A DNA stretch of 64,000 nt from Leptospira haakeii (lineage in GTDB: Bacteria; Spirochaetota; Leptospiria; Leptospirales; Leptospiraceae), in NCBI RefSeq assembly GCF_002812045.1, contig NZ_NPEG01000015.1, positions 17,727 to 81,726 of the forward strand, given 5' to 3'. Positions 29,478 to 37,582 of the stretch are shown here, piece by piece. Positions within the stretch are counted from its first letter, which is position 1, and every line of letters starts with the position of its first letter. Both the position numbers and the translations under genes were made by a program. The notes under the pieces are model-generated. The model did no database searches and was not told where the DNA came from. It saw only the letters and a program-made list of their open reading frames with translations.

Positions 29478-29730
29478 GACAGTTATTCCATACTCTAGGC
29501 AAATGCAGTACATCGATGCCAGCCTTGGGCAATACAGAAGAGGATTGCGTAAACCGGATCAGGAAATTTTTGACGAATTGATCCGAACTGCAAAACTCCA
29601 GGTGCAAGCAGGAGTGATGGCCTCTTCTCCTTATCCAATCGATATCATGCTTCTTACAATGATGATAGATCTAAAAAAAGAAATTCTCAGATTGAAAAAA
29701 GAATTGGAAACTTTTCGGAAATCGGAATGA
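29470..29730 (+). CDS. Small conserved-looking protein between the RecA-like and PolB genes
   Basis: 86 aa of unknown function. It is helical, with a basic, Tyr/Gln-rich start (IPYSRQMQYIDASLGQYRRG), a middle PDQEIFDELIRTAKLQ and a C-terminal amphipathic helix rich in Leu and Lys (MMIDLKKEILRLKKEL) that could form a coiled coil. Both ends overlap the neighbouring genes (eight bases upstream, ATGA downstream), so all three proteins are made from one message. A bridging subunit between the RecA-like protein and the polymerase is a reasonable guess but is not shown. Confidence 0.65.
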   Translation: MGRTVIPYSRQMQYIDASLGQYRRGLRKPDQEIFDELIRTAKLQVQAGVMASSPYPIDIMLLTMMIDLKKEILRLKKELETFRKSE

Positions 29731-32024
29731 ACCTCCAAACTGCCAAAGGATATTTGTTCGACGTTTATCATGCGGAGGACATTGTATATCTATGGTTGAA
29801 AAACGAAGAAGGCGAATCCCAGCTCTTCTTGGATAAATTTAATCCGATCATTTATGCAAGAGGAGAAGCTGATGTACTTAAAAAATTAATAAAACGCCTT
29901 TTCGAATTGGATGCGATCCAAGATATTCCTGTTTACGAAAATAGAAATCTATTCTATGAAAATAAGACTGTTCCTGTCCTAAAAATAATCATCACAAAAC
30001 CTTCTATCCTACCTAAGATCAGCCGTAAATTATATGCCTTGTATGGAAAATTTGAGATCTATCATTCTGATCTGGATCTTCCTACTAGCTATATGTTCCA
30101 GAAGGGTTTGTTCCCTTTATGTAAAATGAAGATTGATTATACGGAAGATCCTGGGGCAAAAAGGATCGTAAATGTCAAAACAGAGGATTCTCCCTCTGAA
30201 ATGGATTACGAGGTCCCCAAATTCAAAACCTTACATTTGGAGCTTAAAAAAAGTCATAGGATCAATATAGAAAACAATCCTTTGATAATTCGAACTGATA
30301 CAGATTATTATGAACTATCTGGAACAAATCCCAGAAGATTATTAGAAAAACTAGATATACTATTAAGGGAAGAAGATCCCGACATTCTTCTGACAAGATA
30401 TGGAGATCAGGTCATTCTGCCCTACCTATTCTACCAATCCCAAAAACAGGGATTTCTACCTGCATTAGACAGGGATAGGACAACCCCTATCCGAAGGAAT
30501 ATCAGCACCAAGGGAACTAGTTATTTTACATACGGAAATATCGTGTTCCGTGCACCCTCTTATCCTCTATTCGGAAGATGGCATATAGATTCTAAAAACA
30601 GCTTCGTATATAAGGAAGCTGACCTAATGGGAGTCGTGGAACTAGCAAGACTCTCCAGACTTCCAATGCAAAAAATGGCAAGAGCATCCACAGGAAAAGC
30701 ACTCACTTATATAGAAACGGATGTAGCTTTAAGAAGGGGCTATTTAGTTCCTTGGCAAAAAAGTGCGGTAGAAGCTCCTAAAACGGCTCTCCAATTATTG
30801 GAGGCAGATAAAGGAGGTTTAGTTTTCCAACCGGATATTAGTCATGGAAAAACCGCAGAGAATGTTGCACAATTGGATTTTGCTCAGATGTATCCCAGCA
30901 TCATGGCGATGCATAATATTTCCCCCGAATGTGTAAACTGTCTATGCTGCGCCGATGATGAAACAGTCCCAAAGGCTCCGGATATAGGATATCGTATATG
31001 CGATAAACGTAAAGGAGTCGTTTCAGAAGCTTTAGAACATATAATAGAAAGAAGGACTTATTATAAAAAACAATCCAAGATCACTTCAGGACGTTTATTA
31101 GAAGACTATGAAGCGAAACAAGCCAGCTTAAAATGGATGTTAGTTACTTCGTTCGGATACTTGGGATATAGAAATGCAAAATTCGGAAGATTAGAAAGTC
31201 ATGAAAGCGTAAACGCATTCGGAAGACAAAAACTTCTGTTAGCAAAAGAAACTGCGGAAGAATTCGATTATGAGTTCGTTCATGCAATCACCGACAGTAT
31301 ATTTATTAAACGTTATGATTCTTCTCCTTTAAGCGCGTCCGAACTAGACTTTTTATGCTTAGAAATACAAAAGCGAACTGGGATCAAAATGGAAGTGGAC
31401 GGTGTTTACACCTGGTTACTTTTTCCTCCTTCCAGCCAGGATTCAGAAATGCCTGTGGCGAATAGGTATATGGGAAGATTCCAATCCGGCAAATTAAAGT
31501 GTAGAGGAATAGGAGCCAGAAGAAAAGACCTCCCTAGTTTTATTACAAGTGCGCAATATGAAATGTTGGAATGGATGAAAACCAAGGTCAGGATCCAAGA
31601 TCTAAAAAACTCCGAATCTGAGATTTTATCCATCTATCATAAATACGATTCCATGATTCGACAGAATTGTATCTCTCCCGAAAATCTATTACTTCTCAAA
31701 TCCAGCTCCCGGGAATTGGAAGAATACGAGGTAATGGGAGCTACTGCGCTCTCCATGATGAAATTAAAAGATTTCGGAATGGATGTGCAGGCTGGAGAAA
31801 AAATAAAATATTTAGTATTGAACCAGAAATCAAAAACAAAGGATAGAAGATACATGCCGGAAGAAGAGTTACAACTCTATCCAAACAAGATCAAAAAAAC
31901 AGGTTTTGACAAAGAATATTATAGAAAAATGTTAGTTGGGGTTTTTAGAGAAGTCTGGGCGGAATTTGCTTCTTTCAAGGATTTTGATTCCCTGATAGAT
32001 CCCCAGGGAAGATTCGACTTCTAA
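29727..32024 (+). CDS. Divergent family-B DNA polymerase (PolB-like)
   Basis: 765 aa. Polymerase motif A is QLDFAQMYPSI with catalytic D384. Motif B is KWMLVTSFGYLGY (K469; NSxYG changed to TSFG). Motif C is HAITDSIF, so the usual first Asp of DTDS is Ile521 while D523 is kept. The exonuclease region is weak: the Exo I place reads LHLEL with His170 for Asp, Exo II (TRYGDQVILPYL) lacks the FD pair, and Exo III YKEAD is kept. It is therefore probably active in synthesis or structural, and probably without proofreading. It is the third gene of an overlapping operon with a RecA-like protein. Function in repair or translesion synthesis is inference. Confidence 0.85.
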   Translation: MNLQTAKGYLFDVYHAEDIVYLWLKNEEGESQLFLDKFNPIIYARGEADVLKKLIKRLFELDAIQDIPVYENRNLFYENKTVPVLKIIITKPSILPKISRKLYALYGKFEIYHSDLDLPTSYMFQKGLFPLCKMKIDYTEDPGAKRIVNVKTEDSPSEMDYEVPKFKTLHLELKKSHRINIENNPLIIRTDTDYYELSGTNPRRLLEKLDILLREEDPDILLTRYGDQVILPYLFYQSQKQGFLPALDRDRTTPIRRNISTKGTSYFTYGNIVFRAPSYPLFGRWHIDSKNSFVYKEADLMGVVELARLSRLPMQKMARASTGKALTYIETDVALRRGYLVPWQKSAVEAPKTALQLLEADKGGLVFQPDISHGKTAENVAQLDFAQMYPSIMAMHNISPECVNCLCCADDETVPKAPDIGYRICDKRKGVVSEALEHIIERRTYYKKQSKITSGRLLEDYEAKQASLKWMLVTSFGYLGYRNAKFGRLESHESVNAFGRQKLLLAKETAEEFDYEFVHAITDSIFIKRYDSSPLSASELDFLCLEIQKRTGIKMEVDGVYTWLLFPPSSQDSEMPVANRYMGRFQSGKLKCRGIGARRKDLPSFITSAQYEMLEWMKTKVRIQDLKNSESEILSIYHKYDSMIRQNCISPENLLLLKSSSRELEEYEVMGATALSMMKLKDFGMDVQAGEKIKYLVLNQKSKTKDRRYMPEEELQLYPNKIKKTGFDKEYYRKMLVGVFREVWAEFASFKDFDSLIDPQGRFDF

Positions 32025-32025
32025 A

Positions 32026-33174
32026 TTAAAGTGCACCCTTTTGCATTAATTCTAAATTCTTAATGTATCTGTCTCTTTCCCCAGGGTGATCCGATTTACT
32101 CTTAAACTCCAAACCCAAAATCAAATGTTCATCCTCATCCTTACTCCACCAACGGATCGTTCCAGAAACAGTCAACGGAGCTTGCATTTTGAACAATACA
32201 TCGAAAACAAAATCTTCCTGTTTAGGCAAGGTATCCATTAAATTCGGATCGTGAATTTTTACCTTAATTCCTTTGGCAGAAGCATCCAGGATTCTGAATC
32301 TTTCGATTGTTTTGATCGTATTCGATTCCTTGATCCTACCTACAACTTCATCAGAAAGCCTTCCTAATTCTTCCAAATAATCTGAACTGAGTTTTTTATC
32401 CCTACTTTGGATCCAAATATACCCGATCGGAATCAAATCGTTTGAATGATTTTTATAGATGATTGGACGAATCAGTTCTGAAACTATTTTTTGATCCTTA
32501 AATTTCCGAACGACCGAACCAATATCATCATCAATCTCTTTAGTGTAATTCAATCGATCAGGGTTCATTGCCGTCATATAGGATTCGGTATTTTGAGTAT
32601 CTTCTAAAAGTAAGGATTTACGGGTCCGTTTTACTATCTCGAATTTTCTGTCCAGACCGGGTTTAAAAGCATCGATCACTATATTATCTGTGCTGTTCTT
32701 TTTGAGGCGGTTTTTATAATCTTCGAAATTGACCTTAACCAAAGTTGGAATATTGAACATATTTGCATCAATTACTGTCTTCGAAGAAACTACGTTCGTA
32801 ACAAAAGCTTTTCCGTTAGGCACTAAGATCCTAGCACTCTCACGATTCAACTTCGCAATTGCCAATCTTTCTACTTTTAGAAGATAAAGGTCTTTTTCTA
32901 TTTTTTGAACGAGGATACAATCAAGCTCAATAAATTTTGCGAGGATTTTATATAACGAAACCTTATTGTCTCCACTTTCTTCCAATCCATCTTGAACATA
33001 GATAAGGACTTTTTCGTCTTCCTCCATATACTTTTTGATGGTCGCCTTTTTATCAAAAGGATCCACCTTAAAAGTAAGTTCCTGATCTAAGAGATATTTA
33101 GTAATTACATGTTTTTTTTGATCCTTAGAAACGATATAATCTAAAGCTCTGGAATTCTTCTCAAAATATTGCAT
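32026..33174 (-). CDS. DUF1577-like protein with C-terminal PilZ-like domain
   Basis: 382 aa without membrane segments. The N-terminal two thirds resemble the Leptospira-typical DUF1577 (LLDQELTFKVDPFDKKATIKKYM; FVTNVVSSKTVIDANMFNIP). The C-terminal 110 residues have the beta-rich pattern of a PilZ domain (RFRILDASAKGIKVKI, PLTVSGTIRWWSKDEDEHLILGLEF). The canonical RxxxR of c-di-GMP binders is not obvious, so ligand binding is uncertain. It converges with the polymerase gene, the stops being one base apart. Family calls are from memory of leptospiral annotation. Confidence 0.72.
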   Translation of the reverse strand: MQYFEKNSRALDYIVSKDQKKHVITKYLLDQELTFKVDPFDKKATIKKYMEEDEKVLIYVQDGLEESGDNKVSLYKILAKFIELDCILVQKIEKDLYLLKVERLAIAKLNRESARILVPNGKAFVTNVVSSKTVIDANMFNIPTLVKVNFEDYKNRLKKNSTDNIVIDAFKPGLDRKFEIVKRTRKSLLLEDTQNTESYMTAMNPDRLNYTKEIDDDIGSVVRKFKDQKIVSELIRPIIYKNHSNDLIPIGYIWIQSRDKKLSSDYLEELGRLSDEVVGRIKESNTIKTIERFRILDASAKGIKVKIHDPNLMDTLPKQEDFVFDVLFKMQAPLTVSGTIRWWSKDEDEHLILGLEFKSKSDHPGERDRYIKNLELMQKGAL

Positions 33175-33343
33175 AATCCGACTAGACTTCTTTTAATAAG
33201 CGAATTGATTCTTTCCGAATTAACCGACTCACAATTTATTCTTGGAATGTCTTTCGTTTTCGATTTTTTTCAGGCAAAATCGCCTTCTTTTGGAAAAAAA
33301 TTCTTACCTAACTTTATCCATTAGGGAATGCTCGCCTCGACTA

Positions 33344-33369
33344 ACGTATCCCTCAAACGAGGGAAACGT
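33344..33369. promoter_or_regulatory. Stem-loop upstream of the Cys-rich secreted protein gene
   Basis: ACGT-A-TCCCTC (33344-33354) pairs with GAGGGA-A-ACGT (33359-33369) around the tetraloop AAAC, with one A/A mismatch. It lies about 95 bp upstream of the ATG at 33462, in a 287-bp intergenic region that otherwise shows nothing clear. Confidence 0.4.
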
Positions 33370-33461
33370 GAAAAGTCGGACAAAATCCGCGAAAAATTAA
33401 TCGTTGACTATCGTTCAATTTGGAAATAAATTATTAATTCAATTTTGAGTCTGGGGAATAT

Positions 33462-33761
33462 ATGAAAAAACTACTTATTGTTCAGCTTCTCATCTTAATC
33501 CTTTCTGCTCATTCCAAACTTGGTCTTTATGCGGATGGATGTTATATCTGCGGTTCGGGTTCTAGTTCGAACTGTAGAGACTATTGCAGTTATTCAGGCT
33601 CGGATACTTCTGAAAGCCGCAAAAAATGTGAGAAGTCCGGATGTAAGATCGGCGGGACAGCAAGTTGTCCGTCTGCTGTTAATTACAAAGTTTGTTCTGC
33701 TTCTATTTTCGATTCTCCGATCGACAAGAAAACTATCCTCGCATCCCTTCTCGCTAAATAG
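33462..33761 (+). CDS. Small secreted cysteine-rich protein
   Basis: 99 aa. A signal peptide (MKKLLIVQLLILILSAHSKLGLYA) precedes a mature part of about 75 residues with eight Cys (CYIC, CRDYC, KCEKSGC, SCPS, KVC) and many Ser/Gly. The even Cys number and export signal suggest disulfide bonds in the periplasm or outside the cell. No lipobox is present. I do not recognise the family. A GGGGA ribosome site lies about six bases ahead of the ATG. It is monocistronic, with its own terminator. Confidence 0.72.
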   Translation: MKKLLIVQLLILILSAHSKLGLYADGCYICGSGSSSNCRDYCSYSGSDTSESRKKCEKSGCKIGGTASCPSAVNYKVCSASIFDSPIDKKTILASLLAK

Positions 33762-33769
33762 CTTCTAAT

Positions 33770-33803
33770 CCCGGGGACCAAACCGCCCCGGGTGTCTTTT
33801 CTC
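33770..33803 (+). terminator. Rho-independent terminator after the Cys-rich protein gene
   Basis: CCCGGGG (33770-33776) pairs with CCCCGGG (33786-33792) across a nine-base loop and is followed by TGTCTTTTCTC. It starts nine bases after the stop codon. Confidence 0.8.
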
Positions 33804-34614
33804 ATTTTAAAGTATTTATATAATCACTTAAGTCAGAGCTGATCTTAGAAGAACTTGCTTCGAATACCATAGGTGGATTCGTTCCTAATGTAGGGCTAAA
33901 CATCCCGAGGCAGCTCAAACTTCCAATCCCACATTCCTTAGGATTCGGAGAGATCCATAAAGCTCTCCAAACAGAATAATTATTATCATATTCGAGTTCT
34001 TTGAGTAAATTTAGGTTTTTATCATATACCAAAACCTTTGTATTAGCGACATACGCCTCGTAAGAAGGCAAGATCCCTAATGTTACCACACTAAATAAAC
34101 TGGAGAAAATAGTTACAAAGTTCAAACCTACATTTCTTGTTTTTTCAAAAACGGGATAATGTAGTCCTACGATATAATAATCATAAGGAAGATTTTTGAA
34201 AGAATAAGTATAATGATCCTCTGTTTTCGAGATCTCTAAAAACTTTTCCAGTTCTCTGATCCCGGTAGGACCAGTCACTTCTAAGAATGATTTTACGAAT
34301 TTAGAAACTTTTTCGGAAGATAGATCTTTTCTAATTCCGTTTGGTTTGTTCTCCCCTGGAATAGGAAAACTTCCTCCAATAGGTTCTTTGATCGTCCGAG
34401 AATAGTGATCTGAAAGCGCTTCAAAGTCCACAGTCCCGTCGGGGTTTTTTAGCTTAGTGGATTTAAATGTATTAAATCCTAAATAAGCGATCCTGAATTT
34501 TTTATTAGGTTGTTTTGCTGGAATTCCGAGATCCCCAGTATGGGTAAGGGAATATCTGGAGGCGCAGGAATTGAATAGAAGGAAGAAAAGAATGCTAAAT
34601 AAAATCAAACGCAT
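33802..34614 (-). CDS. Lipoprotein, paralogue 1 of a local three-member family
   Basis: 270 aa. Lipoprotein signal MRLILFSILFFLLFNSC with lipidated Cys near residue 17. The mature part shares a scaffold with the genes at 34684 and 36073: FRIAYLGFNTF, GIRKDLSSEKVSKFVKSFLEV, YDYYIVGLHYPVFE, SVVTLGILPSYEAY, VLVYDKNLNLLKELEYDNNYS, and ALWISPNPKEC with paired Cys near the end. The VTLGILP stretch is hydrophobic enough to be a membrane hairpin. Function unknown; I recall no characterised homologue. Confidence 0.75.
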   Translation of the reverse strand: MRLILFSILFFLLFNSCASRYSLTHTGDLGIPAKQPNKKFRIAYLGFNTFKSTKLKNPDGTVDFEALSDHYSRTIKEPIGGSFPIPGENKPNGIRKDLSSEKVSKFVKSFLEVTGPTGIRELEKFLEISKTEDHYTYSFKNLPYDYYIVGLHYPVFEKTRNVGLNFVTIFSSLFSVVTLGILPSYEAYVANTKVLVYDKNLNLLKELEYDNNYSVWRALWISPNPKECGIGSLSCLGMFSPTLGTNPPMVFEASSSKISSDLSDYINTLK

Positions 34615-34683
34615 TTCAAAACTCTAAACAATTCCCGACTAAGTTGCCAGTAAAAATTTATCCAACAAAACTAAGTTTTGGAT

Positions 34684-35496
34684 TTATTTGAAAATAACTG
34701 ACTCGATATCTTTCTCAATTGCAGGAATTTGTCCTGAGTAAATATGCTCATCCCTATTCGATCTCATATTATCCCCTTGAAGACAACGCAAAAATTCACA
34801 AGATTTAGATGCCGGCATCCAAAGAGCAGATATTTCAGTGTATCTATTATTATAATCAAAACGTTTAAGTTCGTTCAAATTTTTATCATAGATAATTACA
34901 GTAGAGTATGCTTTTCCTTTTCCGACATATGGAAGCACTCCTAATGTAAAGAAAGAGAATGGAAAAGAAATGATGTGAAAGAAACTTTCATCTTCAGCAC
35001 TTTCAGCAAAAGCGGGAAGATGGATCCCTATAACATAATAATCAAATTGATGATCTCTCAGAAAATAATCATATTCTTTTCCGCGGGGAACAACATGAAC
35101 ATATTTGTTCATCTCTTTCAAACCTGACTGACGAACCGAATCTAGATAACTGAAAACGAAATTACGAACTTTTAGTGAAGGAATATCTCGTCTAACTTGA
35201 TTCACATTTGCAAGTTCATCAGAACCAAAATCCCCATATGGAGGGTCTGTCAAAAAACGAGCTCTATCATCTAAACTAGCAGTATATGTTCGTCTCCTAC
35301 CGTAGGAAGCAGTTAACTCTTCTTTGAAACCCATAAATCCGATGTAAGCAATCTTTGGCTTTTTATAATTTTCTGGGAGGGTTTTGCGCACATAAGGCTC
35401 AGCTAATGTCGGATAAATCCTAGTACTACAGTTAATAAAAGGAAGTCCTAGTGATACTAAGGAAAGAATAAATAACTTTCTAAAAAGATTCTTCAT
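34684..35496 (-). CDS. Lipoprotein, paralogue 2 of a local three-member family
   Basis: 270 aa. Signal peptide ending in LGLPFINC. It carries the same markers as its neighbours: KIAYIGFMGF, DIPSLKVRNFVFSYLDSV, FDYYVIGIHLPAFAE, SFFTLGVLPYVG, VIIYDKNLNELKRFDYNNRY, and ALWMPASKSCEFLRC. An added RRRTYTASLDDRARF segment is shared with paralogue 3 (GRTTTYTAVLDKSKR), so 2 and 3 look closer to each other there. 69 bp separate it from paralogue 1. Function unknown. Confidence 0.75.
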   Translation of the reverse strand: MKNLFRKLFILSLVSLGLPFINCSTRIYPTLAEPYVRKTLPENYKKPKIAYIGFMGFKEELTASYGRRRTYTASLDDRARFLTDPPYGDFGSDELANVNQVRRDIPSLKVRNFVFSYLDSVRQSGLKEMNKYVHVVPRGKEYDYFLRDHQFDYYVIGIHLPAFAESAEDESFFHIISFPFSFFTLGVLPYVGKGKAYSTVIIYDKNLNELKRFDYNNRYTEISALWMPASKSCEFLRCLQGDNMRSNRDEHIYSGQIPAIEKDIESVIFK

Positions 35497-35554
35497 ATGG
35501 CGAATGACGTTAGAAAGCCAGATAAATTCGGCAAGAAAAATTTAAGGGTTTTGA

Positions 35555-35953
35555 CTATCGTCCTTCTTTCGAACTCGCCAAAATAATACAACAAGCAGCG
35601 ATTATTAAAGTGACAGGAGTGAACACAGTTGCTTCCGTCGCATTCAAAGAGAATATATTTCCTATAGTATTCAATGAAAAGACTGCAGCCATAATCCAAA
35701 TTGCGATCCGGACGACTCGCTCTGGCACAGGGAGTTTGATATATTTAGAATCTAGCGCAATGACTATTAAAAAGATAGAATTTAGAAGAATGGAAATCGA
35801 TTCAAAAACGATCATCTGCTCCCAAGTCTCCAATCTTCCTCCCCACACTATGGAAAAAGGAACTGCACCTGATATGATGATCGTGTGAAAAATTATAGAA
35901 CAGGAAAAGAATAGTAATAATAGGATTTTAGCAATTTTACGGATCAGATTCAT
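35555..35953 (-). CDS. Four-helix membrane protein, uncharacterised family
   Basis: 132 aa from the ATG at 35953; a TTG 12 bases upstream is possible, but a GGGAG site is better placed for the ATG. Four hydrophobic helices fill most of the chain. Between helices 1 and 2 is PFSIVWGGRLETWEQMIVFE, a pattern I associate with a widespread uncharacterised small membrane-protein family. It is embedded between lipoprotein paralogues 2 and 3 on the same strand, so it may be co-transcribed with them. Function unknown. Confidence 0.7.
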   Translation of the reverse strand: MNLIRKIAKILLLLFFSCSIIFHTIIISGAVPFSIVWGGRLETWEQMIVFESISILLNSIFLIVIALDSKYIKLPVPERVVRIAIWIMAAVFSLNTIGNIFSLNATEATVFTPVTLIIAACCIILASSKEGR

Positions 35954-36072
35954 TTTTCTAAACAACTCCCTAATAAATAAGAATGGATCGGATCCGTCAT
36001 TTTATTTTTTAGATTTTGCACATTAGGCTCCATTTAAAAAACGATCGAATGGAGCCCAACTATCTACTTCTA

Positions 36073-36891
36073 CTAATTTGAAGAAACAAAATTCGAAACG
36101 TCGGATTCCACTTGTGGAAGTAAGTCACGATATACAAATCCCGGAACCGCTTCTCTTTGTTTCGGCATACAGGTCGTCCTTTCGGAGCATTCCGCAGGAT
36201 AAGCGGGGACCCACAAAGAGCGCAATACAGTATAGGAAGCATTGTATTCCTTTTGCCAAACTTGATTTAAATCTTTATCATACACTTTAACATCGATGGT
36301 GGCATCTCCCCATTGGAATGCAGGAAAGATACCCAAAGTTACGATGGAAAACAATATACTAAATAATTGAGGGAACGCTAATGCTGCATTCATGTTTTCA
36401 AATGCTGGACCTAAAGCACCGACCACTATATAATCCACGTCCAAATTTTTAAGATGAGGAGTATAAGAATCCTTTCCATCCTCAGTCTTTTTACCGTCTT
36501 TCACCGGCTCAATCACATGGATCAACTCTTCGGTTCCGGACTTTTTAACTATAGAAAGGTAATCCGAAACGAATTTTAGTATTTTCTCTTTAGGCACATC
36601 TTTGCGTAGCCCATTACTTTTTAAAGTATGAGCAGGTTGAGCAACAGTTTCCGATAAGGAGAGACGTTTACTTTTATCCAAAACTGCCGTATATGTAGTC
36701 GTTCTACCGGAAACATTCGAAACGAAAGAACGAAACGGAACAAAACCTATATAAGCTATCTTAACGTTCTTCTTCAAAACAACCGGAACAGTTACGCTTT
36801 CATCCGGATATTTCACGAAATAATGCGCGTTACATCCAAATACCCCAAACAGGATAATCACCAATATCAGATTTTTTTTATATTTAATCAT
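36073..36891 (-). CDS. Lipoprotein, paralogue 3 of a local three-member family
   Basis: 272 aa. Signal peptide ending in GVFGC, with Cys near residue 20. Shared family markers: KIAYIGFVPF, GLRKDVPKEKILKFVSDYLS, DVDYIVVGALGPAFE, SIVTLGIFPAFQWG, VKVYDKDLNQVWQKEYNASY, and SLWVPAYPAECSERTTC. It is the first gene in transcription order of the paralogue array (36.9 to 33.8 kb). The high divergence between the three copies argues for an old duplication. Function unknown. Confidence 0.75.
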   Translation of the reverse strand: MIKYKKNLILVIILFGVFGCNAHYFVKYPDESVTVPVVLKKNVKIAYIGFVPFRSFVSNVSGRTTTYTAVLDKSKRLSLSETVAQPAHTLKSNGLRKDVPKEKILKFVSDYLSIVKKSGTEELIHVIEPVKDGKKTEDGKDSYTPHLKNLDVDYIVVGALGPAFENMNAALAFPQLFSILFSIVTLGIFPAFQWGDATIDVKVYDKDLNQVWQKEYNASYTVLRSLWVPAYPAECSERTTCMPKQREAVPGFVYRDLLPQVESDVSNFVSSN

Positions 36892-36969
36892 CTACAGACC
36901 TCGAGCGATCTATAAATGACATTTGCGAAATGTTTAAAAGAAAAAAATACCTTAGAGAGTGAGGAAGAT

Positions 36970-37006
36970 AAAAAAAAATCCCCCAACGAATCAAATTCGG
37001 AGGGGG
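36970..37006 (-). terminator. Rho-independent terminator at the end of the alternative complex III operon
   Basis: On the minus strand GGGGG-N2-CGAAT-N3-ATTCG-N2-CCCCC forms a long stem with one internal bulge (37006 down to 36980), followed by a run of nine T (36970-36978 read as A on plus). It lies about 40 bases after the lipoprotein stop at 37047. This is a textbook intrinsic terminator. Confidence 0.88.
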
Positions 37007-37046
37007 CTTTGTGAATTTTGAAACGGATAAAAGAACGTTCTTTCTT

Positions 37047-37571
37047 TTACTTTTTCAGCTCAGGTGCCAGATCTGCCAGAGGAACCTTATCTTTCGGAAG
37101 GTTTCTGTAGATATCATATTCGAAACCATCAGCAGATCTTCCTTTCGAATCAGGTCCTGCATTAGGATCGTTTTTATGATTATATCTGTCTCTGTCCTCT
37201 CTATCTAAGAAAGGTTTATAATCAGAACGGTATCCCCATTTAAAAACGGAATCGTCCGGATTCTGAGCGACTACCAAACAAACCGGGTCTACCCAACCTT
37301 CGTTTTTTTCGGTCTTGATACGAACCAATTTTTTCGCGATGTAGTAATGATTTCTGTAATCATAAACCTTTACTACAGTTCCAACAGGAAGGAATTCCAC
37401 AGGAACAGGATTGGATTGGTCGTCGGAAAGAATTCCGACTTTAGGATCCAATTTACCTTTTTCTAATGTAGGGCAGTTAATATTCCCTACGATTTGAGCG
37501 GTGTTGGAGCAAGCTCCCAAAGCGAGAGCTGCAATTCCGAGGATCGTAATATTTAATGCTAATTTTTTCAT
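37047..37571 (-). CDS. Lipoprotein encoded at the end of the alternative complex III operon
   Basis: 174 aa. Signal MKKLALNITILGIAALALGAC with the lipidated Cys at 21. The mature part has an SH3-like look in the middle (VGTVVKVYDYRNHYYIAKKLVRI, NEGWVDPVCLV), followed by an Asp/Lys-rich tail (DREDRDRYNHKNDPN). It lies 11 bp after actF and before the operon terminator, so it is made with the complex. It may be an accessory or assembly lipoprotein, but I cannot equate it with ActG or ActH of other bacteria. Confidence 0.75.
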   Translation of the reverse strand: MKKLALNITILGIAALALGACSNTAQIVGNINCPTLEKGKLDPKVGILSDDQSNPVPVEFLPVGTVVKVYDYRNHYYIAKKLVRIKTEKNEGWVDPVCLVVAQNPDDSVFKWGYRSDYKPFLDREDRDRYNHKNDPNAGPDSKGRSADGFEYDIYRNLPKDKVPLADLAPELKK

Positions 37572-37582
37572 GATCCTTTTCC

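Noticed and set aside
33520..33768. Alternative frame inside the Cys-rich protein gene
   Set aside because: The other frame has a ribosome site, signal peptide and ordered Cys; this one has none.
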